This document shows positions 10,906 to 30,600 of a stretch of 64,000 bases of DNA, in pieces. Position numbers and translations under genes: made by a program. Within the stretch, counting starts at the first letter, position 1, and each line of letters begins with the position of its first letter. Origin of the DNA: Arctopsyche grandis (taxonomy: Eukaryota > Arthropoda > Insecta > Trichoptera > Hydropsychidae). A model generated the notes under the pieces. It searched no databases, was not told where the DNA came from, and worked only from the letters and a program-made list of their open reading frames with translations. The stretch spans positions 23,496,001-23,560,000 of the forward strand of contig NC_135364.1 in the NCBI RefSeq assembly GCF_051622035.1. Reading direction: 5' to 3'.

Positions 10906-11590
10906 ATAGGCATTAACTAAGGGGGGCGAAGCCCTAGACGGCAATTAATCATGGGGGCGCGGAGGGGCGAAGCCCTAAAAGGCAACTGATCATGGGGGCG
11001 AAGCCTTAGACGGCATTTAATCATGGGGGCGCGGAGGGGCGAAGCCCTAAAAGGCATTAACTAAGGGGGGCGAAGCCCTAAACGGCAATTAATCTTGGGG
11101 ACGCGGGGGGCGAAGCCCTAAAAGGCAACTGATCATGGGGGCGAAGCCTTAGACGGCATTTAATCATGGGGGCGCGGAGGGGCGAAGCCCTAAAAGGCAT
11201 TAACTAAGGGGGGCGAAGCCCTAAACGGCAATTAATCTTGGGGGCGCGGGGGGCGAAGCCCTAAAAGGCATTAACTAGGGGGGGCGAAGCCCTAGACGGC
11301 ATTTAATCATGGGGGTGCGGAGGGGCGAAGCCCTAAAAGGCATTAACTAAGGGGGGCGAAGCCCGAAACGGCAATTAATCTTGGGGGCGCGGGGGGCGAA
11401 GCCCTAAAAGGCATTAACTAAGGGGGGCGAAGCCCTAGACGGCTTTGAATCATGGGGGCGCGGAGGGGCGAAGCCCTAAAAGGCAACTGATCATGGGGGC
11501 GAAGCCCTAAACAGCAATTGCTCATGGGGCGTGGAGGGGCGAAGCCCTAGAAGGCAAAGGGGGTGCCGAGGGCGAAGCCCTAGAAGGCAA
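10906..11590. repeat. GGGGCGAAGCCCTA array, about 19 units
   Basis: About 19 copies of GCGAAGCC occur within units of roughly 30-40 bases (GCGAAGCCCTAAAAGGC, then AACTGATCATGGGGG or ATTAACTAAGGGGGG). Each core is a GGGC stem closed by a GAA triloop. d(GCGAAGC) is known as an exceptionally stable DNA mini-hairpin. The core resembles the GAGCGAAGCCGGG hairpin at the 3' end of the host Helitron-like element. Confidence 0.92.
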
Positions 11591-11735
11591 AAAAAAAAAA
11601 TTGATTTTTTTTTTGATCTTTTAAAATTTTTTTTTTGATTTTTTTTTTGATTTTTTTTTTATTTTTTTTTTATTTTTTTTTAAATTTTTTTTTAAAATTT
11701 TTTTTTAAAATTTTAAAATTTTTTTTTTTTTTTAA
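11591..11735. repeat. Poly-A/poly-T low-complexity tract
   Basis: Runs of A and T broken by GATTTT and AAAATTTT motifs, between the GC-rich array and the Helitron-like 3' end. Confidence 0.9.
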
Positions 11736-11860
11736 TTTAAATTAGCTTAGTCATGTTTAAGCGGTTTATATTATAAACACTGAGCGAAGCCGGGTAATAC
11801 AGCTAGTAGCATAATATATTTCAGTTATTTTTTTTTTATTTTTTTTTATTTTACATATAT

Positions 11861-12267
11861 ACCAGGAAGGCCTTACAGGTAAATCCCAATGCGCCTTCCT
11901 GGCCAATTACAAATACAAATGCAGCATTTTTATTATAAGTCGTTGAATTGCGAGACACTGAAAAAACTTGCAAATTAACGAGACATCTATGAATTGTACA
12001 TAAATTTTTATTGTACATCAATCAAATTTCAAATAGTGGTGACATAGTAGGTAGGAAGGATTTTTAGCCAATTTTTTTTTCCGGGAACCGTTTCAACAAT
12101 GAAATCAGAGAAAATTGGCAAACTCTGATAGGAAACGATCAACCTGGAGTCACAAATCCAGGTCTGACCAACAGCATACTCTGAAAAATTCATTTTCATT
12201 CAGGGATAGAACCCGGCACCTTCTTGACGGTAAGCAGAAGCTTAACGTCCGAGCTATGCTGCTGGCT
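11861..12267 (-). mobile_element. tRNA-derived SINE, TAGCTCGG head
   Basis: Read on the minus strand it begins AGCCAGCAGCATAGCTCGGA, with an A-box-like TAGCTCGG and the B-box-like start of the tRNA-like head. It passes through the shared body (TGATTTCATTGTTGAAACGG) and ends at AGGCCTTCCTGGTA. RNA polymerase III transcription from the internal A/B boxes is the known mode for this class. Confidence 0.75.
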
Positions 12268-12513
12268 AATATGTAATTTCGAAAGAGACTTTGTATATAT
12301 GTATGTATGTATGTAAGTATTTTTGGTTGGGAACTTCGAAAACAAAATAAAGTTTACATGACGACGATTCTATTTTTTTTCCGATTCAAATAAATTAAAT
12401 AAACAAACAAATGAATATTTACTTTACTTGAATATTTATTTATTTATTTGGATTCGCCATGTTTAAGCTGTTTATATTACAAATACTGAGCGAAGCCGCG
12501 TAAAACAACTAGT
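12268..12513 (+). mobile_element. Helitron-like family D
   Basis: Runs from TAATTTCGAAAGAGACTTTG to GAGCGAAGCCGCGTAAAACA followed by ACTAGT; about 245 bp with both ends. Confidence 0.7.
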
Positions 12514-12774
12514 ATATTATATACATATATAATATCACTATTCTGTGTGTCTGTCTGTGTATCTGAGATAACGCTCTTCGTACTATAATAGCCGTTTCGA
12601 TTCGATATACATATGTGCGTCTCAGCTAAACCACTGCCAACAAAACGTATACGAATATAATAACCGACACATTTCTTTTAATTTTTTTTTATTCAATAAC
12701 TTAATATGCCAACACCCCCATGCGATGGTATTTCATCGGTTAGAACACTAGTTTAAAAATAGTTCTGATGAAAA

Positions 12775-12968
12775 ACTGGTTTGGTGATTATTGCTCACTA
12801 AAATGTCGATCACAGAACATCTGGCACCCGAAAATTCCATCCATCAAGATTTACCCTCGTGAAAAATATCATACTACCGAGAACTCGAGTGCCAGATAAT
12901 CCGTATTCGCGATTTTCGTGGCAAAGATTGTCGTGTGCGATCGCAATGTGCGTAATAATCCATTTACA
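12775..12968 (+). mobile_element. MITE family B, degenerate
   Basis: Shares GGTGATTATTGCTCAC, GGAACATCTGGCACC-like and ATCATACTA...GAGAACTCGAG segments with the intact copies at 14181-14394 and 14492-14696. The right end is eroded. Confidence 0.55.
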
Positions 12969-13029
12969 AAAAAATTTTCACAATGTTTTTTTTTTAATTT
13001 ATTCTTCTGTGCTAATGATTCGGGCGAAA

Positions 13030-13340
13030 CTCCTACATTATTTCGATCGTTTTTGAAACTTTGCCATTTTGCGCGGTTTGGTCACCGATAGAAATTTAAA
13101 TCGATTCCGCCAGTACGATGGTGAAAAATAATCGTAATAGACACGTTTAAAAATGCAAAATTTTTGAAGACGTTGACGTTTGATGGTTAATAGCCTAGTC
13201 TTGTCAGATTTTAATTGTTTAAACGCCTATAACATAATATTTTTCACACTATATTTTATAAAATTTGCTCTCATATATATATTTTACTTCACTGATAGGT
13301 TAATAAATAATAAAATGTGTTGACTTTATGTAGGCTTATG
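13030..13340 (+). repeat. Repeat family I
   Basis: Similar to 57400-58010 (CGATCGTTTTTGAAACTTTG; AAATTTAAATCGATTC; TAACTT...TTTTCACACTATAT). Type unknown; no ends recognised. Confidence 0.5.
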
Positions 13341-13522
13341 ATGTATGAGTCATTTAGAGTTTTCGTGTTGTAATAATGTATGTTGGTGCTAATCGTATTT
13401 TAATGGAAAACAGATAACGATTATTTCCAATTCACGCTTGACAACGTCTGTTCGATAATCTATTAAAGATAAAATAAAACACACTAAAAGTTAATTTTAA
13501 GAAACCATCCTCGTTTACAGCC

Positions 13523-13573
13523 TCAGTTGAGTGTTTGTGGTTGCTGTAAACAGACGGTTCCACATCATTACCG
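13523..13573 (+). promoter_or_regulatory. Inr plus DPE core promoter and candidate 5' UTR exon of the hexosaminidase
   Basis: TCAGTT at 13523-13528 matches the arthropod initiator. AGACG at 13552-13556 lies exactly at +28 to +32 from its A (13525), the position required for a downstream promoter element, and it fits the RGWYV consensus. The transcript could splice at ACCG|GTATAA (13573/13574) to the acceptor TTTTTACAG just before the signal-peptide exon at 13900. No TATA box is seen. Inferred from motif spacing only. Confidence 0.5.
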
Positions 13574-13901
13574 GTATAATACTATATTATTTATTTGTGT
13601 AATGGTACATTGAGGTTAAACTCGTACCCCAAACTACATATAAATATTTTCCTTTTATTAATGTATCCAATTTTATGTATGTATATCAAGGTTCATTATT
13701 AAAAAAGTTTTCTAGTGAACCAGTTTTTTTTTGATAAATTTTTGCAATCTCTAAGTCATTGACTCTAAAACCAGAATTCGAATAAGTCAAAAGGATACAG
13801 TTTTTTGTTTTTATGCAAATTATTTTGTGGTCATTGACATATTCATACTAAAATTTGCATGGTGGTTTATAAATGAACTTTTTATGTGTATTTTTACAGA
13901 T

Positions 13902-22523
<8,622 letters not shown>

Positions 22524-22666
22524 TTTGTGCAATTAACTCTATTATATAACAGCTGCTTTAATTACTGCACTCCTAATCTATATGACTTAAATAGAAAGCT
22601 GTACATTTTTTACATGTTATGTGATACTTATTTTTAAAATTATGCAATATTATACGAACAAGTTAA

Positions 22667-22672
22667 AATAAA
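22667..22672 (+). terminator. Polyadenylation signal of the hexosaminidase
   Basis: AATAAA lies 144 bases downstream of the TGA at 22521-22523, in AT-rich sequence, the expected distance for a short 3' UTR. Confidence 0.7.
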
Positions 22673-22747
22673 CGAAATATTTCTATTTTTAATCGAGTAT
22701 TTTTTTTATATTGTACTGTACCTAGACTTACTTGGTCTGAATGCTAA

Positions 22748-23277
22748 CCCTTTGAATGCTGACCAACGCCGATCGGCGTTTTGCCAACAAGTCTATGGGC
22801 CTGAAAAACGCCGATAGGCGTTGTATTTTGAGCATGTACAAAGTAAACAAGAATACTACCCGCTAAGCCTCTCCTGGCAGCATTGAACATGGGTCGTGTA
22901 ATCCGTGTCAACGTTTATAAAGACTGGTTTACACCTGAATTTATAACCATAGCAGAATTTCCAGATGGAAATCCCTAACTGCTGAGTATTTTAGATTGTG
23001 GCTTGGCATTTAGATTGTGAGCATTTCATTTTAACAACAATGAAGAAGATGGAACTAGTTTTGGAAAAATACATTATTTAATAGACTTCTATTGTTGCAA
23101 GTTATATTAGAGAGTCTAAACACACCTTTATAAAACTTGAAATCCTCGGCGGTACTTATCTAGGGTTTTTTTGGATTAGCTACAATTTTTATACTTGCTT
23201 TCTATTGGATTTCTAAATAATTCTAGTTGGATATGTTGGCGAAATTTTCAACAGTAAAGACTTCAGTACTCAAAGGG
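22748..23277. mobile_element. piggyBac-like MITE
   Basis: Terminal repeats CCCTTTGAATGCTGA and the complement CCCTTTGAGTACTGA match at 13 of 15 bases. The right flank is TTAA (23278-23281) and the left CTAA (22744-22747), one change from the piggyBac target. Near the left end are the perfect palindrome AACGCCGATCGGCGTT (22765-22780) and a near copy (22807-22822). No transposase. It fills most of the gap between the hexosaminidase and TMEM50 genes. Confidence 0.75.
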
Positions 23278-23713
23278 TTAAAATTTGTGTTAAATAAATG
23301 CAGATCTACTGCTGAATATTGGCATTTGAAACTTCCTTCTAAATGTTAATAAAATGCAAGGTTTAATATGATTAACTTTGTTTCTGAGAAACTAAATCAA
23401 TAATAATTGCCCAATGATCAAACATTTTTAGTTTAGTTGAATTTAAATAACTTCATTGCAATAAGTGGATATTTCGCCGTTTTATTATGTTTAAAAATAT
23501 AAATAAAACGTCATTTTTTTTACATATGTATTGTATAATATAAGCATTATAAAGGTTATGTATTTATGTTTATTAAAATATTAATCTACACATTTGTTGA
23601 CTTAAAATAATGACAAAATACTTATTTCATTGATCAAAGTTTTTATGACGATGATGAAGCTCTTAAAAATGAATGGTTATAAAGATTTTCAAATGAACAG
23701 ATCTATAGCTTGT

Positions 23714-23719
23714 TTTATT
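23714..23719 (-). terminator. Polyadenylation signal of TMEM50
   Basis: AATAAA on the minus strand, about 110 bases downstream of the TMEM50 stop codon. Confidence 0.55.
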
Positions 23720-23829
23720 CAAGTATGTAAATTTATATAATGAGATGAAATCTAATAAATTATCTAGTTAAAATAAAAAAAAATCGCTAGCATGATTAAA
23801 TATAGAAAGGAATCTTTGGAAGAAAATGT

Positions 23830-24540
<711 letters not shown>

Positions 24541-24693
24541 CTTGACAAGGAGAATAATATGATAGATGGAATGAAATCACAAAGCAACAGCGATCTAATA
24601 GTTGACGCTTTAAATGACAGCTGGTGTGTCACTGTGTAGCCGTAACATCAATATTCACGGCCATTATAAATACTTGTCTAAAGCTTAAAAAAT

Positions 24694-24880
24694 GGTAATT
24701 GGATTAATAGTCACATTGCGATCGCCCAAATGACAATTTTTGCCACTCCAATACGGAATATTTGGCACTCGAGTTCTCGTTAGTATGATAGTTATCGTTA
24801 GTATGATGCACTTTTCGGCTGCCAGATTTTCCGTTGTAGAGATTTTAGTGACTTTTGGGTGAGCGCTTTGTGACCGAGCC
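24694..24880 (-). mobile_element. MITE family B, target duplication TAAAAAAT
   Basis: An inverted copy of the 14492-14696 family with a short internal deletion, flanked by TAAAAAAT at 24686-24693 and 24881-24888. Confidence 0.8.
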
Positions 24881-24889
24881 TAAAAAATT

Positions 24890-25195
24890 AGTAAACGCGT
24901 TTATAAAGTTCAATATATTATGGGGGATGAACGAATGAGACGACTGGCATGTTAATGCACGTGTTTATTATATGACAGCTGAAGGCAGAGTGAGTAGCGG
25001 CTCTCCGAACCCAAACGAGTTGATCTCCACTCGCAGGAAGGCAACCAAACTCGACCATGTCGTATAAGCGAGCCGCCACAATATGAAATATTTTACATCA
25101 TAATTTACTTCAAATGGAAATTTCAAATTCATCTAGTAAAGAGGAAAGCAATAATTGATGGTAGAAGAGTTTCGGTAATTCGAATTCCCAACATG
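24890..25195. other. Intergenic, partly GC-balanced, unassigned
   Basis: A GC-richer block at about 24960-25080 (GAGTAGCGGCTCTCCGAACC) may be a retroelement end, but no partner repeat or primer-binding site is visible. Confidence 0.3.
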
Positions 25196-25200
25196 TATTA

Positions 25201-26470
25201 GAGCAGGGGCTCCCAGCCTTTTTGTTCCCTAGAGCGCCTTATAAAATATCGGTAGGGCGGCGGGCACCACCTAGTTTTTCTAAGGATATTTATAATTGGA
25301 CAAGGGTAATAAATATTAAACAAAAATAATTTCAAAATAATAAAATTATTGTTCAAATTACATACACACAAAGAAACGTACATACAAAATGTAAGACTAA
25401 TGTAAATGTAAACAAAAAATACACATACAAAGAAAACATTTTATAGAAAAATATAATATCAATCTGTCAATGTGATCTTTGGAATTGCATTTCTTTGGCC
25501 AGTGCCTCATAATTAGGAGAGTATGACGATAATCCTGTTAGCAAACAATCATAAAGATGCTAATCGGTGAGTCGAGATCTATATCTTGATTTTATTAAAT
25601 TCATGTTTGAAACAATGCTTCGCTTAGATATGTCGAACCGAAAAATGATTTAATTTTATATGCCGGTTTTTTTTTCAAAAATGGGAACTTTTCTCTGTCC
25701 ATTGTATTCCAGAAGTCCTCTGATAATAAGTATTTTAGTAAAATATCATTCTTAAGGTCCAAAATTTCTAACTCTAGTTCTTCTGCCTTCCCTTGAACAA
25801 AATCTGCAATACATGCGGCTATTTCCATTACATTTATTTGGCAAGTAAACGGATTGATACAGAAGGAGACAATTGGCTCGATATTTGTAAACTGCAGAAA
25901 TCTCTCTTCAAACTGTTTTTGAAGCACTTGAAGGTGCTTAATAAATAATGACACGTTTAATTCATTGTCCTAGCATTTTCTCTATATGTGGGAAATGCAC
26001 GAGAGACTTGATCTGCAGATGTGATATCAACAAAACCAATTTTGCTTTAAATGAGTTTACAGAGCTTATCATTTCGGCTATATTTTTGTCTTTTCCCTGC
26101 AACTCCAAATTTAAAGAATAAAATTTTTCCATTGTGTCTGTGAGAAAAACCAAATCCACCAACAAGCAAGAGTCAGTTCATCAAAATTTTTACTTTTATC
26201 GTTTATAAATGTTTTTATTTCTTCAATTAAGCTCACAAATCTTGCAAGAACTTTACCTTTACTGAGCCAACGTACTTCAGTATGCAGGATGAGATCATGT
26301 TCTTTATCTTCAGTATCTTCTAACAGGGCCTTGAAAAGTCAATGTTGCAATGGAGCTACTCGAATAGAGTTGACTATTTTTGTAACTATTTTCATAACGT
26401 GTTCAAAGGGCAGTATTTTATTTACAAAACAGAGCTTCCTGATTGCCGTTAGCCTCTAGACAAGGCGCGA
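25201..26470 (-). pseudogene. hAT transposase pseudogene (ZBED5/GTF2IRD2-like)
   Basis: The minus strand encodes, in order, a HTEVRWLSKGKVLARF segment (about 26275), VDLVFLTDTMEKFYSLNLELQGK (26165-25962), a region with FVQGKAEELELEILDLKND, and FWNTMDREKFPFL...KSFFGSTYLSEALF (to 25601). This is the central and C-terminal order of the hAT transposases related to ZBED5 and GTF2IRD2. It is broken by at least one early stop (near 26337) and a frame change around 25960. The right end GCTCCCAGCC near 25208-25217, after CAGGG, is a typical hAT terminus. It cannot encode active transposase. Confidence 0.82.
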
Positions 26471-26727
26471 CAAGTACAAGGACGAAAGCTAAGAAACCAC
26501 TCAAACATACGATATCGCAAACATACGTACGAATATAATAAACCTAGGCACTCAACAATGTTAAAACTCTAACAAATAAATAAAAATAATTTATATTTTT
26601 AATTAGTGTTGCTGAAAAAAATTCTGTCACGGTCAAATAGTGGCGGGCGCATACAAATCGGTCCGCGGGCGCCATGGCGCCCACGTGCACCATGCAACAT
26701 TATTTCGCAAAAAGCTACTTCGGGCAA

Positions 26728-26914
26728 GGTAATTGGACTATTCGTCACATTGCGGTGGTCACAAAGACAATTTTTGCCATGAAAATCGCGAATACACAAT
26801 ATTTGGCACACAAATTCTCGTTAGTATGATAGTTATCGTTAGTATGATGGACTTTTCGGCTGCCAGATGTTCCGTTATAGAGATTTTAGCGACTTTGTGA
26901 CCAGTAATCACCGA
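26728..26914 (-). mobile_element. MITE family B
   Basis: GGTAATTGGACTATTCGTCAC on the left and the complement of GGTTCGGTGATTACTGGTCAC on the right. No target duplication is obvious. Confidence 0.7.
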
Positions 26915-26929
26915 ACCATTTGTGGCAGC

Positions 26930-27128
26930 GGGTGGGATGATTTTTGCCAATTTGATGGAGTAACCGTTTCAACAATGAAATCAGATAAATTGGCAAACTC
27001 TAATAGGAAACGATCGACTTCACAAATATCCAACTCTGACCAGCAGCATTAAAGATTAGCATGAGATCGAAGCCAGTAACCTCTTAGTGCTAAACATAAA
27101 ATCAACCATCGAGCCATACTGGTGGCTA
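26930..27128 (-). mobile_element. SINE fragment
   Basis: Contains the SINE body (AACCGTTTCAACAATGAAATC; TAGGAAACGATCGACTT) and a degenerate tRNA-like head. The tail is absent. Confidence 0.6.
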
Positions 27129-27689
27129 TTATGTTTAATTATGAAAATTTTGGCCAGTCGCAGAAATCTTGGAATTTCTAAGAATCTTTAAACATTAATT
27201 TTTCGTGCTCCTGTCCATTACTAATGGATAACAAAATATTATTTTGCCCTTTATTGGCTTTGGTGTATTGTATGAAGTCAATGTACTAATAAGAAATTTC
27301 TTATATTGTTTTAATCTTTTGTATTTTAATATTATTTCAAAAATACAATACATATTTACATCACTAAATGTTCACATTATTACTATTACTTTAAAATAAT
27401 GTCATAGTAAAAAAATAATAGTTTAAAAAAACTTTGTATTATTAACTTAAATTAAAGTAATAGATATATTGATGGTTTTTAATAACTTATTATGCAAGTA
27501 GTATCACTAATAATTATGTTAAGCTACTAATAAATGCACTAATTTTAAGCTTCTATGAACAAGTTGTGGCATCGTCATCATCATCATATATGCATTAAAT
27601 CATATTTCTCTAGCACTCAACATTCAAATACATTTTTACATTAATATTATAACGTATTTTAATTAATGCTTTATATTGATTTGTTATTA

Positions 27690-30600
27690 TTAGGTGCATA
27701 GTTGTTGTCCAACGGCTGGAATTCCACATACACATGATCGTCCTCCTTTACCATTCAAAAGACATAAATGAGTCTTTGGACATTGCCCATTATCATATTG
27801 ACATAAATTAGACAAAGAACGGCATTCGTTCAATACTGCAGCCATTCCATATAACTTATTTCCACTTCCACCTAATGGAACATCTATTGATGCTTGTTTT
27901 TGATTTGTAGATTTTTCCACACTCTCTACTTTTTGGCTGAAACAAAATAGGTATATTATATTTTCACAATAATCATATATGTATGTAGGGGTAGAATTGA
28001 AAGAAAGGCTGATGTATGGGCTATGGCTGAGAAAGGGTATGTTACGACTGATTGTGAGAAGGGGATTGAAAGGGGCAGGGATGTAACGGTCAGTAGCAGT
28101 TGGACCTGTGCTCCGCGCGGTTGGTCGCTAAACATGCCTGGAAACGCACGTGTTTGATCTTCACCTAAACCGCCACATCCCAACCGTAGTCCTGAACAGC
28201 GTCAACTGTCAGGAATCTCTACCACATATATGTGCCTTATTATTGATTAAATTGAATATGATAAAAAACAAGCTTACGTTGACCAATCAGTCCAATACAA
28301 ATGTGTTGGAGTTATTGCTAATCCGAATGGATATGTACAATCTGGAGCAACTGTCCGCCTTGACATGGTGTCAATTTGTATGCATTCAATCGACTTGGTT
28401 CCAGCATCTGCATAGCACAGCTCATCAGAGTCCCAATCGATTGCTAGTGAATTAGGCAAAGTGACGAATTCACCACTGAGGAAAATTTCTCTACCGGTGC
28501 CGTCCATATTAGCCCATTCAATTTTTGGACTCTTTCTATTCCAATCTGACCAGAAGATTTTTCTAAAAATCGGTACATTTTATTTATGCACATCAAGTTT
28601 AAAATTACATGTACAAAACAATTCAGATAGTTTTTTTACCCTTTATATGGATGAACGGCGATTCCTCTTGGATCGACTAAATCAGTATCGATTAAAGTTT
28701 TTCGCACCTTAGTTTCTAAGTTAGCAACTTCAACAGTATCTTTGCGAGAATCTGTCCAAAATATGTTCCTAGAAACCCAATCTATACTTATACCTTCCGG
28801 AGATATAATGTCTGAAATATGTAAATTTATATACATACACTTTTAAATATAAATAATTATGATATTTTCAATACTTGTAATTAATATTTTATTATTAACA
28901 TATAAGTACGGCTTTTTTTAGCTGTTTCTTATACTTTTATGACTTCCGGTATGTTTAGGGTGACCACATTTCCCAGGACTCCCTGTTCCAAAAAATTGTC
29001 CCCGCTATAGAAAAAAGTGTCCAAAAATTTTATAATTTTTCCCTCGATTAACTATTTTAATATTGTCAAGGAATAATAATTTTTTTTCAGAATGTACAAT
29101 TCTTGTGAACAAGTTTAAAATAAAAATAATAGAATAATCGAAGTTCATGCGCCGCAGGCAGATTTTTTTTGAAACGTAAAATAAGCAAATAAAATAACTA
29201 CAAATTTTCAAAAGTAGAATTGTTATCTTTAAAAGGACTGTACGTTCTGTTAAAATTACAATATCTACATAACAAAAGAAGAAATCAAAATTTACAGTTG
29301 TACATAATTTTTGCAACTAAAAGAATATCTTTTTGGAAAATTTGTAGATATTTTACACTTATTTCAAAATAATTATGATAAAAATGATAGCACATAGCGA
29401 TTATTATGTTATAAAGAAATTTATATGTTACTTTAAAACGAATATATTGTATGCAAATGTATATTTATATAATAATATTTGTTTTTGGGGAAACAAATAG
29501 ATTTGGAAATTCAAGAAAAAATATGGAAATATATGTATATATAATAAAACTCATATGTGGGACAAAACGGGACAAATCAAAAAATTATACGAAAACGACG
29601 AAACGAACGCAAAGAACGTAAGAAACAGGACCGTCCCGGTCAAAATCCACGGGACGTATGGTCACCCTAGGTATAATATAAATTTCAAATATAAATTTTC
29701 AGAATTAAAATTTGCGTTCTCCCTCACGGGCCCGAAAGTGAAACGCCCGAAAACGCAAATATCGGAAGGCAAAAATCGAAAGATCTTAAGTCGAAAGATA
29801 AAAAAAAAAGGGTGCATGGTAAACAGTACTATGTATATATAATATATATGAGTGGCATGCGGTGAAATTATCTATCTTTTTGTCATACAGCCTTGTTTAA
29901 TACGGGAGGAAAAGCCTGTTCCTCTTGTTCCTGTTGTATACTGCTCGCGCAAATTAAGTGAGTATGTACGACGAGGGGAGAGACCCTTTTTTTATCTTTC
30001 GATTTTCGATCTTTGCCTTCCGATATTTGCGTTTTCGGGCGATTCACTTCCGGGCCCGTGAGGTAGACCCTAAAATTTGTTATATCATACTTGATTGTTT
30101 GATAAGCTTACCTTGTGTTAAAAAGTTTTCCAAAACAGTACCATCATAATTAGAGCTTTTTATCACACGACCAGTTATATCACTCCAATATACTCGACCA
30201 GCTATACAATCAACATCAAGTCCAATAGCCATTTGATAGTAAGATATTTGTATGGGTCTTCCAGGATTCTGGGCAGACGGTTGGAACGGAACCCTCAGCG
30301 TAGCCATACCCTGGTTGAGCAGCAAGAAGTTACTGTCTCGTTTAGGAATCAATTTGCAATGCGTTCCATTTCCAATGAAGCCAGGATTACATTCGCAAGC
30401 AAACCCAGACAAGTGATTGATACAAGTGGCTTGTGGGGAGCACAAATACGGATCGTGCTCGCATGTGATCTCTGCAGAGCATGTGTGTCCGTCACCGTAG
30501 AAATTGGGATTGCACGTGCATTTGTATCTGTTTTCATTGGTATCAAGATTACAATTGGCGTTCTGATCACAATCCTGTAAGGTATCGCATCCTTTCTTTA

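Larger units (their letters stand above)
9852..11807 (+). mobile_element. Helitron-like family D element swollen by an internal minisatellite
   Basis: The left side (AATTTGGAAAGAGACTTTG, then TATGTATG and a GTGACGTC segment) is the 5' end of family D. The right side (GTTTAAGCGGTTTATATTAT, GAGCGAAGCCGGGTA, then CTAG) is its 3' end. Other copies join these directly in about 200 bp; here they are separated by roughly 1.55 kb of GC-rich tandem repeats plus about 140 bases of poly-T and poly-A. The arrays therefore seem to be internal cargo of one element. Internal tandem arrays are known from Helentron-associated elements such as DINE-1. Confidence 0.75.

Noticed and set aside
9949..10906. Long proline/glycine/arginine-rich reading frames on both strands as genes
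   Set aside because: They are the products of a 90-bp minisatellite without stops, open in three overlapping frames, with no start context, intron or homologous domain.
10906..11590. CRISPR-like array
   Set aside because: The repeats are adjoining, variable-length GC hairpin units without unique spacers, in a eukaryotic genome and inside a Helitron-like element.
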